From Sphingomonas montana (GTDB lineage Bacteria > Pseudomonadota > Alphaproteobacteria > Sphingomonadales > Sphingomonadaceae): a DNA stretch of 41,164 nt. Positions 15,596 to 23,703 of the stretch are shown piece by piece (positions within the stretch are counted from its first letter, which is position 1; every line of letters starts with the position of its first letter). Under the pieces are notes generated by a model. It saw only the letters and a program-made list of their open reading frames with translations, ran no database searches and was not told the origin of the DNA. The position numbers and the translations under genes are program-made. The stretch lies in assembly GCF_001956315.1 (NCBI RefSeq), contig NZ_KV887142.1, positions 33,124 to 74,287 of the forward strand, given 5' to 3'.

Positions 15596-15790
15596 CTAAC
15601 CCCGCGCCCGCGCCCCCATCCACAACGCCATGCACCCCATCGCCACCATCACAGCGCCGCGCACCGCCCAGGGTCGCGCGTCCAGCATGAAGCTCGACGC
15701 CGGCCACCGCACCACGCCCAGCCCCTGCAATATCCACAGCGCGCCGATCAGCACTGCCGCCACCCCCACGATCCGCCACGCCGTCTTCAT
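15596..15790 (-). CDS. Small two-helix membrane protein
   Basis: The 64-residue product starts [19 protein letters not shown] and has two predicted transmembrane helices (about 5-23 and 43-60), joined by a loop with [11 protein letters not shown]. No enzymatic motif is present and I cannot name a family. The start ATG at 15790 follows TGGAGATGATGCG, a good ribosome site. Longer frames would only add residues from the divergent region. It lies between hrcA and rph and may be transcribed alone. Confidence 0.68.
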   Translation of the reverse strand: MKTAWRIVGVAAVLIGALWILQGLGVVRWPASSFMLDARPWAVRGAVMVAMGCMALWMGARARG

Positions 15791-15885
15791 CGCATCATCT
15801 CCAAACATCCACGCGGCCGCCGGGGCTGGCGGCAATCCCGTCGCGCCGCTACATCGCGCGGATCACAGCGACAGGACAAGACGAT

Positions 15886-16602
15886 ATGCGCCCCTCCGGC
15901 CGAGCCCCTGACCAGATGCGGGCGATCACCATCGAAACCGGCTACTCCGCCCATGCCGAGGGATCCTGCCTGATCGGCTTCGGCGACACGCGCGTGCTCG
16001 TCACCGCCTCGCTGGAGGAACGGCTCCCACCCTGGCTGCGTGGCAAGGGCAAGGGCTGGGTCACCGCCGAATATGGCATGCTGCCCCGCGCCACCCACAC
16101 CCGCGGCAACCGCGAGGCCGCCAAGGGCAAGCAGTCCGGCCGCACGCAGGAAATCCAGCGCCTGATCGGCCGCTCGCTGCGCACCGTGGTCGACATGGAC
16201 GTGCTCGGCGAACGCCAGTTCACGCTCGATTGCGACGTGTTGCAGGCCGACGGCGGCACGCGCACCGCGGCGATCTCGGGCGCCTGGGTGGCGCTCCGCC
16301 TCGCGGTCGACAAGCTCCTCGCCGACGGAAAGCTCGCCGCCGACCCAATCAAGTCGCAGGTCGCCGCCGTCTCGGCCGGCATCCACGAAGGCACGCCGGT
16401 CCTCGACCTCGACTATATCGAAGATTCCAATGCGCATGCCGACGCCAACTTCGTCCTGATCGGCGACGGCAAGATCGCCGAGGTCCAGGCGACCGCGGAA
16501 GGCGCCACCTTCGACGAGGAGGAGCTGCTCCGCCTGCTCCGCCTCGCACGCATCGGCTGCACCGACATCTTCGCGGCACAGCGCCGGGCAACCGGGCGAT
16601 GA
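15886..16602 (+). CDS. rph: Ribonuclease PH
   Basis: RNase PH is a phosphate-dependent 3'-to-5' exoribonuclease that trims tRNA precursors. The 238-residue length is exactly typical. Diagnostic segments are [11 protein letters not shown] at the start, [52 protein letters not shown] and the C-terminal [19 protein letters not shown]. The start ATG at 15886 matches the family N-terminus. The stop overlaps the rdgB start by 4 bp (ATGA), so the two are coupled, and hemW follows. This heat-shock/RNA/purine cluster is conserved across alphaproteobacteria. Confidence 0.98.
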   Translation: MRPSGRAPDQMRAITIETGYSAHAEGSCLIGFGDTRVLVTASLEERLPPWLRGKGKGWVTAEYGMLPRATHTRGNREAAKGKQSGRTQEIQRLIGRSLRTVVDMDVLGERQFTLDCDVLQADGGTRTAAISGAWVALRLAVDKLLADGKLAADPIKSQVAAVSAGIHEGTPVLDLDYIEDSNAHADANFVLIGDGKIAEVQATAEGATFDEEELLRLLRLARIGCTDIFAAQRRATGR

Positions 16603-17237
16603 TCGCGCTTTCCGACGACGCGCCCGCGCCCGTGCCCCACCGCAAGCTCGGCCCCGGCCGGCTCGTCATCGCCAGCCACAATGCAGGCAAGGTGCGGGAG
16701 ATCGGCGATCTGCTGCGCCCCTATGGCATTGAAACCGTCTCCGCGGCCGAGCTCGACCTGCCCGAACCGGAGGAGACCGGCACCACCTTCGCCGCCAATG
16801 CGGAACTGAAGGCGCGCGCCGCCGCCGACCTGTCCGGCCTCCCCGCGCTGGCCGACGACAGCGGCCTGTGCGTCGAGGCGCTGGGCGGCGATCCCGGCAT
16901 CTTCTCCGCCCGCTGGGCCGGCCCGTCGAAGGACTTCGCGGTCGCGATGCAACTCGTCCACGATGCGCTTGCCGGCATCGGGCCGGATGCCGGCCGCGAC
17001 GCGCACTTCGTCTGCGCGCTATCGCTCTGCTGGCCCGACGGCCACATCGAAACCTTCGAAGGCCGCGCCGACGGCATCCTCGTCTGGCCCCCGCGCGGCG
17101 AACACGGTTTCGGCTACGACGCCATGTTCCTGCCTTTGGGTGCCACCGAAACCTACGGCGAAATCGACCCGGACGCGAAGCACGCCATCAGCCACCGCGC
17201 CGCCGCCTTCAACCTCCTCACCGCTGCGGTATTTTGA
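16599..17237 (+). CDS. rdgB: RdgB/HAM1 dITP/XTP pyrophosphatase
   Basis: The enzyme hydrolyses dITP, ITP and XTP to the monophosphates and so keeps deaminated purines out of DNA. The 212 residues show the Maf/HAM1 signatures: the nucleotide-binding motif [25 protein letters not shown], the metal site [24 protein letters not shown] and [11 protein letters not shown] near the C-terminus. An N-terminal extension of about 20 residues precedes the core. The ATG at 16599 overlaps the rph stop, which fixes the start and implies translational coupling. Confidence 0.96.
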   Translation: MIALSDDAPAPVPHRKLGPGRLVIASHNAGKVREIGDLLRPYGIETVSAAELDLPEPEETGTTFAANAELKARAAADLSGLPALADDSGLCVEALGGDPGIFSARWAGPSKDFAVAMQLVHDALAGIGPDAGRDAHFVCALSLCWPDGHIETFEGRADGILVWPPRGEHGFGYDAMFLPLGATETYGEIDPDAKHAISHRAAAFNLLTAAVF

Positions 17238-17255
17238 AGGTCGAAGCCCCTCTTT

Positions 17256-17278
17256 CCCCCTCCAATTCAAGGGAGGGG
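17256..17278. repeat. CCCCTCC palindrome between rdgB and hemW
   Basis: CCCCCTCC and GGGAGGGG bracket AATTCAA. The right arm also serves as the purine run in front of the proposed GTG start of hemW. Confidence 0.5.
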
Positions 17279-17284
17279 CCGGGG

Positions 17285-18490
17285 GTGGGTGACCCCGGCG
17301 CAGACCAGGCGCAGCCCATAACCCACACCCGCACCACCCCCTCCTTTCAGGAGCAGGAGCCGCTCGCCCTCTACATCCACTGGCCGTTCTGCGTCTCCAA
17401 ATGCCCCTACTGCGACTTCAACAGCCACGTCCGCGACAGCGTCGACCAGGCCGCCTGGCGCGCCGCGCTCCTCTCCGACCTCGCCCACGAAGCCGCGCTC
17501 ACCCCGGGGCGCAAGCTGCAATCGATCTTCTTCGGCGGCGGCACCCCGTCGCTCATGCCCCCCGAAACCGTCGCCGCGCTCCTCGATGCCGCCGAACGCC
17601 ACTGGGGCTTCGCGCCCGATATCGAGATCACGCTGGAGGCCAACCCCTCCTCGGTCGAGGCCGCGCGCTTCGCCGACATCGCCGCGGCCGGCGTCAACCG
17701 CGTCTCGCTCGGGCTTCAAGCCCTCGACGACGCAGCACTCCGCTTTCTCGAACGCGCGCATGACGTCCGCGAAGGGCTCGGCGCACTCGCCGTCGCACAG
17801 AGCGTGTTCGACCGCGTCACGTTCGACCTGATCTACGCCCGCCCCGACCAGTCTCCGCAAGCCTGGGACCGCGAACTGACCCAAGCCATCGCACTCGGCA
17901 CCGGCCACCTCTCGCTCTACCAGCTGACGATCGAGGACGGCACGCGCTTCGCCACCGATGCCCTCAAAGGGAGCCTGATCGAGCTGGACCCGGACCGCGC
18001 CGCCGACCTGTTCGAGGCCACCCGCGCCCGCACCGCCGCCGCCGGCTTGCCCGCCTACGAAGTCTCCAACCACGCGAAACCCGGCCAGCAGAGCCGCCAC
18101 AACCTCGCCTACTGGCGCTACCAGGACTATCTCGGCATCGGCCCCGGCGCGCACGGCCGCCGGCTGGGTGCGGCCACCGTCCGCCACAAGAAACCCGAAA
18201 ACTGGCTCAAACGCGTCGCTGCCACCGGCCACGGCATCCAGGTCGAAGACCCGCTGGCCCCCCGCGAACGCGCAACCGAAGCGCTTCTCATGGGCCTCCG
18301 CCTCGACGAAGGCGTCGACCTTGCCCACCTGTCGCGCCGCACCGGCATCGCGAACCTGATCGATCCGCGCGCGGAGGCTCGCCTGACCGACCTTGCCATG
18401 CTCACCCGGGAAGGCGACCGCATCCGCGTAACCCCGGCCGGCATGCTCCTCCTGAACGCCGTCCTCGCGGACCTGGTCATCACGGACTGA
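17285..18490 (+). CDS. hemW: HemW, radical SAM heme chaperone
   Basis: HemW is a radical SAM protein once called oxygen-independent coproporphyrinogen III oxidase. Characterised members bind and transfer heme. The motif CVSKCPYC gives the CxxxCxxC cluster site. ALYIHWPFC, SIFFGGGTPSLM, ITLEANPSSVE, RVSLGLQALDD and LAYWRYQDYLGIGPGAHG are all typical. There is no ATG before the conserved core. The GTG at 17285, preceded by GGAGGGGCCGGG, gives 401 residues, slightly longer than usual, so the exact start is uncertain. The gene follows rdgB by 47 bp and is probably in the same operon. Confidence 0.93.
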   Translation: MGDPGADQAQPITHTRTTPSFQEQEPLALYIHWPFCVSKCPYCDFNSHVRDSVDQAAWRAALLSDLAHEAALTPGRKLQSIFFGGGTPSLMPPETVAALLDAAERHWGFAPDIEITLEANPSSVEAARFADIAAAGVNRVSLGLQALDDAALRFLERAHDVREGLGALAVAQSVFDRVTFDLIYARPDQSPQAWDRELTQAIALGTGHLSLYQLTIEDGTRFATDALKGSLIELDPDRAADLFEATRARTAAAGLPAYEVSNHAKPGQQSRHNLAYWRYQDYLGIGPGAHGRRLGAATVRHKKPENWLKRVAATGHGIQVEDPLAPRERATEALLMGLRLDEGVDLAHLSRRTGIANLIDPRAEARLTDLAMLTREGDRIRVTPAGMLLLNAVLADLVITD

Positions 18491-18500
18491 CGAATGACGT

Positions 18501-18567
18501 GTACCCCGGCGTAGGCCGGGGCCTAGACGCAACCGCTTCACCCGGGCTCCGGCCTCCGCCGGGGAAC
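18501..18567 (+). repeat. 67-bp palindromic repeat, copy 3
   Basis: It has the same length and bipartite layout as the copies at 3255 and 11743, with a more diverged centre and a few arm substitutions (GTACCCCGGCGTAGGCCGGG). It lies 10 bp after the hemW stop, between convergent genes. Confidence 0.85.
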
Positions 18568-18639
18568 GACGATGCTGTCAACCCACGCAGAGGGCGGATG
18601 CATCACGCGACAAAACAATCGAGACACCGCCCCCACCCC

Positions 18640-18734
18640 CGTCATCCTGACGAAGGTCAGGATCCATTATCACTCCGCCTCCGGTTCAACCGAAACCGTA
18701 ATGATAATGGATACCAGCCTTCGCTGGGATGACG
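18640..18734. repeat. Palindromic repeat of the CGTCATCCTGAC type
   Basis: It begins CGTCATCCTGACGAAGGTCA and ends TGGGATGACG, with inner arms ATCCATTATCA and TGATAATGGAT. The left half recurs at 23602-23640. The ends match those of the 85-87 bp family, so the two are probably related. Confidence 0.75.
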
Positions 18735-18754
18735 GCCAAGGGAACAGCAACCCC

Positions 18755-19981
18755 CTATTCGAACCCCGTCCCCGCCCCCGAGACCACCACCGGCGTGCCC
18801 GCCGCCACCTGGTTCACCTCCAGCATCCGCTGTGCGATCCCGTCGCGGCCGAACCGGAACGCGCCGTCCACGCCGCCGAACCCGTCGCGGTCGATCAGCA
18901 TCCGTTCCGGAAACGCCGTCCCCACGCGCCAGTTCGCCGAAATCCGCACGGTCAACAGCACGGCGTCATAGCCCAGGCTCGCCAACCGGTACGGCGCACG
19001 GCCGTATCGCGCCTGATACCGCCGCCCCAGCTGGCGGTACATCGCATCCGGCACGCTGGCATACCATGCACCGTTCAGCACGCCGCCGGTCCGCACCGCA
19101 TTGTCGGTCGCCCATAATTCGGTGCCCAGGATCTTGGCGGCCGGCGACGCGGTCCGTTTCAGCAACGGCACCGCCTGCACCGCGATCCGCCCGCCATCGG
19201 CGATCAGTACCGCGTCGTACCGCTGGTCGCGCCCGAACCGGCCGACCGCCGCCTTCAGCGATGCCGGCGACCGGTCGAACGTCTGCATCGCGACGACGCT
19301 GCCGCCCGCCGCCTCCGCCGCGCGGATCAGCATCGCCGATGCGGTGCGGCCGTACGCGCCCGTCGGCACCAGCCCGGCGAACCGCGTCATCCCCTTCGAC
19401 CGGGCATAGTCCACCACCCGCGCGATCGACTGCGCCGGGGAAAAGCCCATCAGGTACGTGCCGTTGCCCGCCACCGTCGCATCGTTGGAAAATGCGATCA
19501 CCGGCACCTTCGCCGCCCGCGCCGCGGCCGATACCACGCGCACATCCTCGCCCAGCAACGGCCCCAGGAACAGCCGGCTGCCGTCCGCCAGCGCGCGGTC
19601 CGCCGCCGCCGCCGCCCCCGTGGCGGTATCATAGGTCGTGATCCGCACCTTCGCGGTCCCGCTGTCGATCAGCGCCAGGTTCGCGGCATTGGCGATGGCA
19701 TTGCCCACCGCCGCGTTCGGCCCCGTCATCGGAACGAGCAGGGCGACGCGGTGCCGCTCGGCATCGACCGGCAGGTTGCTGCCCGGCCGCGTGACCGGGG
19801 CATCCGGCACACCGCCCGGCCGCGGCCGCGGCGGGGCGCGGTCCGGCACGCCGCGCGGCACGATCGTCTGGCACCCGGCCAGCAGCATCGCCGCCAGCAC
19901 GCCCGCGCCCATCCCCGCCCGCGCGCCCATCCGTCGCAAAGGTTGCGGGCGGTGATACGCCTCTGCCATGTGCATGCTCAT
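18755..19981 (-). CDS. LpoA/YraM-type penicillin-binding-protein activator lipoprotein
   Basis: The 408-residue product has a lipoprotein signal (AAMLLAGCQ) and a Pro/Arg-rich linker. A periplasmic-binding-protein type I domain follows: RVALLVPMTGPNAAVGNAIA, FLGPLLGEDVRVVS, VPVIAFSNDATVAGN, then TELWATDNAV and a C-terminal lobe. This fold and the position divergent from rsmI-yraN match the E. coli yraL-yraM-yraN arrangement, in which YraM (LpoA) activates PBP1a. The N-terminal TPR half of enterobacterial LpoA is absent, as in other short homologues. Three possible ATGs exist (19981, 19975, 19969), all within the bidirectional CATG cluster shared with rsmI. Confidence 0.88.
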   Translation of the reverse strand: MSMHMAEAYHRPQPLRRMGARAGMGAGVLAAMLLAGCQTIVPRGVPDRAPPRPRPGGVPDAPVTRPGSNLPVDAERHRVALLVPMTGPNAAVGNAIANAANLALIDSGTAKVRITTYDTATGAAAAADRALADGSRLFLGPLLGEDVRVVSAAARAAKVPVIAFSNDATVAGNGTYLMGFSPAQSIARVVDYARSKGMTRFAGLVPTGAYGRTASAMLIRAAEAAGGSVVAMQTFDRSPASLKAAVGRFGRDQRYDAVLIADGGRIAVQAVPLLKRTASPAAKILGTELWATDNAVRTGGVLNGAWYASVPDAMYRQLGRRYQARYGRAPYRLASLGYDAVLLTVRISANWRVGTAFPERMLIDRDGFGGVDGAFRFGRDGIAQRMLEVNQVAAGTPVVVSGAGTGFE

Positions 19982-20840
19982 GAACCCGTACCCTGTCAGC
20001 CCCGGCGAAGACCGCCTCGAACCCGGTCTCTACATCGTCGCCACCCCGATCGGCAACTTGGGCGACCTGTCCCCGCGCGCCGCCTCGATCCTTGCCCGCG
20101 CCGACGCGATCGCGGTTGAGGACAGCCGCGTCACCGCCAAGCTGCTCAACCATATCGGCACGAAACGCCGCATGATCCCCTATCACGATCACAGCGCCGA
20201 TCACGTCCGCACCGACCTCGTCGCGCGGTTGGCCACCGAATCGATCGCCTTGGTGTCGGACGCCGGCACGCCGCTGATCTCGGATCCGGGCTACAAGCTC
20301 GTCCGCGCCGCCCGCGCCGCCGGCCACGCCATCGTCACCATCCCCGGCCCCTGCGCCGCGATCGCCGCGCTGACGCTCGCCGGCCTGCCCACCGACCGCT
20401 TCCTGTTCGCCGGCTTCCTGCCGGTGAAGGAGAAAGCGAAAGCCGACACGATCCTCGAACTCGGCGCCGTCCGCGCGACCCTGGTCCTCTACGAAAGCGG
20501 CCCCCGCCTCCACGCGACGCTCACCGCGCTCCACACCCACCTCGGCGACCGCGACGCCGCCGTCACCCGCGAAATCAGCAAGGCCTACGAAGAGGCCGTG
20601 ACGGGCACGCTCTCGGTCCTCGCCGAACGCTATGCCGAGTCAGGCCCCCGCGGCGAAATCGTCATCGTCGTCGCCCCGCCCGGTGAGGCCCCACCCCCCG
20701 AACCCGACGCCGTCGACGCCCTCCTCCGCGACGCCGTCACCCGCCTCCCCATGGCCAAAGCCGCCGCCGAAGTCGCCAAGGCGACGGGCCTGGACAAACG
20801 CGACCTCTACGCCCGCGCACTCGCGATGCGGAACGAGTGA
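19980..20840 (+). CDS. rsmI: RsmI, 16S rRNA C1402 2'-O-methyltransferase
   Basis: RsmI methylates the ribose of C1402 in the decoding centre of 16S rRNA using SAM. The 286-residue product begins with the family hallmark PGLYIVATPIGNLGDLSPRA and continues with the tetrapyrrole-methylase fold motifs AVEDSRVTAKLLNHIG, LVSDAGTPLISDPGY and TIPGPCAAIAALTLAGLPTDRF. Candidate starts are ATGs at 19968, 19974 and 19980. I use 19980 because it leaves a normal N-terminal length. None has a strong ribosome site. The gene is divergent from, and overlaps the 5' end of, the LpoA-like gene. Confidence 0.95.
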   Translation: MNPYPVSPGEDRLEPGLYIVATPIGNLGDLSPRAASILARADAIAVEDSRVTAKLLNHIGTKRRMIPYHDHSADHVRTDLVARLATESIALVSDAGTPLISDPGYKLVRAARAAGHAIVTIPGPCAAIAALTLAGLPTDRFLFAGFLPVKEKAKADTILELGAVRATLVLYESGPRLHATLTALHTHLGDRDAAVTREISKAYEEAVTGTLSVLAERYAESGPRGEIVIVVAPPGEAPPPEPDAVDALLRDAVTRLPMAKAAAEVAKATGLDKRDLYARALAMRNE

Positions 20841-20916
20841 GCGACGGAAATCTCGTCGATCGAATGCGGCCTAATGTCTGCTTCTGGTGGTTTGCAGACC
20901 GTCCGCTTGCCGCACC

Positions 20917-21285
20917 TTAAAACCTGATTTGCGCAGCAAAGCCGATGCTGATTAAGAACCGATAGACCGCATAGAAGCCGATCATCCCGACCGCGAGCGC
21001 AACTGCGCAACCCCACTTGCCGATCGGCGTGCCAAAGCGGTCGCCGTAAGGGTCGTGCTCCGCCCAGAACTCCTCGTCACCGCCCTCTTCGTCAACGGCG
21101 CGGATGCCCCCTTCCACCTTCCGAGCGATGACAATTGTGCCGGACCGGAACGCCCATTCCTCATCAGGCGGAGCGTCACTCAGAACACGATAGCGATCAC
21201 CTCCAAGCCATTCGGCTTTGACGGGGCGACACACGTCCGTGCCCTCATTGAGCAATGAGACAAGGATTTCCACCAAGCGGGTCAT
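20917..21285 (-). CDS. Small soluble domain fused to a C-terminal membrane helix
   Basis: The 122-residue product starts MTRLVEILVSLLNEGTDVCR. The N-terminal half, with LLNEGTDVCRPVKAEWLGGDRYR followed by EEWAFRSGTIV, resembles a small domain found alone in many bacteria, where it usually reads EGTDVWRPV. I know the pattern but not its function. A single hydrophobic segment (VALAVGMIGFYAVYRFLISI, about 97-116) would anchor it to the membrane. The gene lies between rsmI and yraN but in the opposite direction, interrupting an otherwise co-oriented cluster. It appears less GC-rich than its neighbours, which suggests a later arrival. Confidence 0.72.
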   Translation of the reverse strand: MTRLVEILVSLLNEGTDVCRPVKAEWLGGDRYRVLSDAPPDEEWAFRSGTIVIARKVEGGIRAVDEEGGDEEFWAEHDPYGDRFGTPIGKWGCAVALAVGMIGFYAVYRFLISIGFAAQIRF

Positions 21286-21388
21286 GCGCCACCGTCTCAC
21301 AGGCATTGAACGTCCGCAATTGGGCGAAAGCGGACGACATCCACAACGCGGGCTTGCCCTCGTCGCCACCATCCCGCACGCCCCGATC

Positions 21389-21769
21389 ATGCAACGCCCG
21401 CGCCCCGTACGAAGCACAGACTCGCGCCGCGCAGCCGACGCGGCGGGGCGTCGCGCGGAACGGTTGGCGGCGTGGTGGTTGCGGCTCAAGGGCTGGCGCA
21501 TCCTCGACAAGCGCGTCCGCACCCCGCGGGGCGAGGTCGACATCGTCGCGCGCCGCGGATCGCTGGTCGCGTTCGTCGAAGTCAAAGGCCGGGCCACCGC
21601 GCTGGAACTCGACCACGCGATCGATGCCCACCGCCTCGCCCGCGTGGCCGCCGCCGCCGAAATCCTGATCCCGCGCTACGCCGGCCCGGGCGACGACATC
21701 CGCATCGACGTCATCCTCATCGCGCGTGGAACCCCCGTCCGCCATATCGAGAATGCCTGGACAGGCTGA
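21389..21769 (+). CDS. yraN: YraN/UPF0102 family protein
   Basis: The 126-residue product is a UPF0102 protein with a predicted endonuclease-like (PD-(D/E)xK type) fold. The conserved core is visible: AERLAAWWLRLKGWRILDKR, then RTPRGEVDIVARRGSLVAFVEVKGR, containing the E-VD-I and F-VEVK residues, and a closing RIDVILI strand. Its biochemical role is not established in most bacteria. The ATG at 21389 gives the typical length. An upstream in-frame ATG would add a long atypical extension. The order rsmI-yraN-gshB follows the common proteobacterial arrangement, here interrupted by an opposite-strand gene. Confidence 0.92.
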   Translation: MQRPRPVRSTDSRRAADAAGRRAERLAAWWLRLKGWRILDKRVRTPRGEVDIVARRGSLVAFVEVKGRATALELDHAIDAHRLARVAAAAEILIPRYAGPGDDIRIDVILIARGTPVRHIENAWTG

Positions 21770-21784
21770 GACCATCAGCAACCC

Positions 21785-21840
21785 GTTCAGTTCGAGCCTG
21801 TCGAGAACTCCTGCAAGTTCTCGACAGGCTCGAACCAAAC
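21785..21840. repeat. Long inverted repeat (GTTCGAGCCTGTCGAGAAC family), copy 2
   Basis: Arms of 25 bp at 21785-21809 and 21816-21840 are complementary except for two positions, around a 6-nt loop. The core is identical to the copy at 6506-6563. It lies 15 bp after yraN. Confidence 0.9.
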
Positions 21841-21929
21841 GGAAGGGGGTTTCCCCCCATACACCACGGGATGACAGCCGCCCCGCCCCCCTCTAGACAG
21901 CGCCAGCACCCATGCCGGAGACCGATCCC

Positions 21930-22883
21930 ATGAGCCTGAAAGTCGCGGTCCAGATGGATCCGCTCGAAACGATCAAGATCGCGGGCGATTCGACCTTCGC
22001 GCTCATGATGGCCGCGCAATCCCGCGGCCACACGCTCTACGAATATGGCCCCGGCGACCTCAGCTACGACCGCGGCCAGGTCCGCGCGCTCGCCCGCCCG
22101 GTCACGGTCCGCGCCGAACAGGGCGACCATTTCACCGCCGGCGAGCAGGAAGTGATCGACCTCGGCGACGACATCGACGTCGTGCTGATGCGCCAGGACC
22201 CGCCGTTCGACCTCGCCTACATCACCGCGACCCACCTGCTTGAACGGATTGCCCACCGCACGCTGGTGGTGAACGACCCCGCCGCGGTCCGCAACGCGCC
22301 CGAAAAGCTGTTCGTGCTCGACTACGCGCAGTTCATGCCGGCAACGCTTATCACGCGGAAGCTGGACGAGGTCCGCGCCTTCCAGGCCGAACATGGCGAA
22401 ATCGTCGTCAAGCCGCTCTACGGCAATGCCGGTTCCGCGGTGTTCCACGTCGGCCGCGCGGACAAGAACCTTGCCGCGCTGATCGAACTGTTCGGCGAGG
22501 TCTGGCGCGAACCCTTCATGGTCCAGGCGTTCCTCCCCGACGTGTCCGAAGGCGACAAGCGCATCGTGCTGGTGGACGGCGTCCCCACCGGCGCGATCAA
22601 CCGCCTGCCCAAATCGGGCGAGATCCGCTCCAACCTCGCCGCCGGCGGCGCCGCGCACGCGACCGAGCTTACGCCGAAGGAACGCGAGATCTGCGACGTC
22701 CTCGGCCCCGAACTGGCCGCCCGCGGGCTGATCTTCGTCGGGATCGACGTGATCGCCGGCCATCTGACGGAAATCAACGTGACCAGCCCCACCGGCATCG
22801 TCGCGATCGACAGGTTCAACGGCACCGATACGCCCGGCCTGATCTGGGACGCCATCGAGAAGAGGATCGCCGCGCGTGGCTGA
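21930..22883 (+). CDS. gshB: Glutathione synthetase
   Basis: GshB joins gamma-glutamylcysteine and glycine, using ATP, to make glutathione. The 317-residue ATP-grasp enzyme shows KVAVQMDPLETIKIAGDSTF at the start, the MRQDPPFDLAYI segment, EIVVKPLYGNAGSAVFHV, FLPDVSEGDKRIVLVDG, AINRLPKSGEIRSNLAAGG and the metal-site region LTEINVTSPTGI. The ATG at 21930 is preferred over 21912 because GGAG is properly spaced before it and the protein then begins directly with the family core. The gene overlaps the DedA gene by 8 bp, indicating co-transcription. Confidence 0.97.
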   Translation: MSLKVAVQMDPLETIKIAGDSTFALMMAAQSRGHTLYEYGPGDLSYDRGQVRALARPVTVRAEQGDHFTAGEQEVIDLGDDIDVVLMRQDPPFDLAYITATHLLERIAHRTLVVNDPAAVRNAPEKLFVLDYAQFMPATLITRKLDEVRAFQAEHGEIVVKPLYGNAGSAVFHVGRADKNLAALIELFGEVWREPFMVQAFLPDVSEGDKRIVLVDGVPTGAINRLPKSGEIRSNLAAGGAAHATELTPKEREICDVLGPELAARGLIFVGIDVIAGHLTEINVTSPTGIVAIDRFNGTDTPGLIWDAIEKRIAARG

Positions 22884-23478
22884 TTGGGTCCGCCAGCTGA
22901 TCGAGGCGGGCGGCTATGCCGGCGTCGCGTTTCTCATGTTCCTCGAAACCGTGTTCCCGCCGATCCCGTCCGAAATCATCATGTCGCTGGCCGGGCTGCA
23001 GGCCCAGCGCGGCACCATGACGCTGTGGGGCGCCATCGTCTGCGGCACGGCCGGGGCGATGGCCGGCAACATCGTCTGGTACTATGTCGCGCGCTGGCTG
23101 GGCATCGACCGGTTCAAGCCGCTGGTCGACCGGTTCGGCCGCTTCCTGACGCTCGACTGGCGCGAGGTGGAGCGCGCGGATCATTTCTTCGACAACTGGG
23201 ACCGCTGGTTCGTCTGCATCGGCCGCATGGTGCCTACCATCCGCTCGCTCGTGTCGATCCCGGCCGGCCTGTTCGGCATGCCGTTCCTGCCCTTCCTCGT
23301 CTGGTCCACCATCGGCACCGCCGGCTGGACCAGCGCACTCGCCATCGCCGGCTATGTGCTCGGTCAGAACTATACCGACGTCGACCGCTACCTCGGCCCC
23401 GTCTCCACCGGCGTCATCGGCATCCTGCTGCTGTGGTACGTCTTCCGCGTCATCACCTGGAAACCGCGGGGCAGATAA
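22876..23478 (+). CDS. DedA-family membrane protein
   Basis: The 200-residue DedA protein is an inner-membrane protein. Family members are linked to membrane homeostasis, and some flip undecaprenyl phosphate or phospholipids. Visible motifs are FLETVFPPIPSEIIM near the N-terminus, the GNIVWYYVARWLG helix, and the conserved FIGRMVPTIRSLVSIPAG-like segment (here CIGRMVPTIRSLVSIPAGLF) with its essential arginines. Several further membrane helices reach the C-terminus. It starts with GTG inside the end of gshB, so translation is probably coupled. Which lipid it handles cannot be told from the sequence. Confidence 0.94.
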   Translation: MADWVRQLIEAGGYAGVAFLMFLETVFPPIPSEIIMSLAGLQAQRGTMTLWGAIVCGTAGAMAGNIVWYYVARWLGIDRFKPLVDRFGRFLTLDWREVERADHFFDNWDRWFVCIGRMVPTIRSLVSIPAGLFGMPFLPFLVWSTIGTAGWTSALAIAGYVLGQNYTDVDRYLGPVSTGVIGILLLWYVFRVITWKPRGR

Positions 23479-23488
23479 GGGAGCCGCC

Positions 23489-23574
23489 CGTCATCCCGGC
23501 GAAAGCCGGGATCTCCCTCCGGCAAAGCACCAACCCCAAGCCAGAAAGAGATCCCGGCCGACGCCGGGATGACG
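23489..23574. repeat. 86-bp palindromic repeat
   Basis: It begins CGTCATCCCGGCGAAAGCCG and ends GACGCCGGGATGACG. Each end folds on itself and the two ends are also mutually complementary. Related copies lie at 7925-8009 and 31535-31621, with a partial copy at 29764. Confidence 0.85.
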
Positions 23575-23601
23575 ATCGAGGAAGAGACCAGCCCCCTTCC
23601 C

Positions 23602-23640
23602 CGTCATCCTGACGGACGTCAGGATCCATTATCACTCGGG
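23602..23640. repeat. Half copy of the CGTCATCCTGAC repeat
   Basis: The sequence, through GGATCCATTATCACT, is nearly identical to the left half of the element at 18640-18734. It lies between the DedA gene and xerC, which are convergent. Confidence 0.7.
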
Positions 23641-23703
23641 TCGGGCCAGCCACGAGCGGTCCGACAAGCAAGCCCAATTCCCATGGGGTTACGCCCCCAA
23701 CCC

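Noticed and set aside
16868-17284. hemW frame extending back into rdgB
   Set aside because: The extension overlaps rdgB in another frame and is Arg/His-rich without motif. GTG 17285 with a purine run is more credible.
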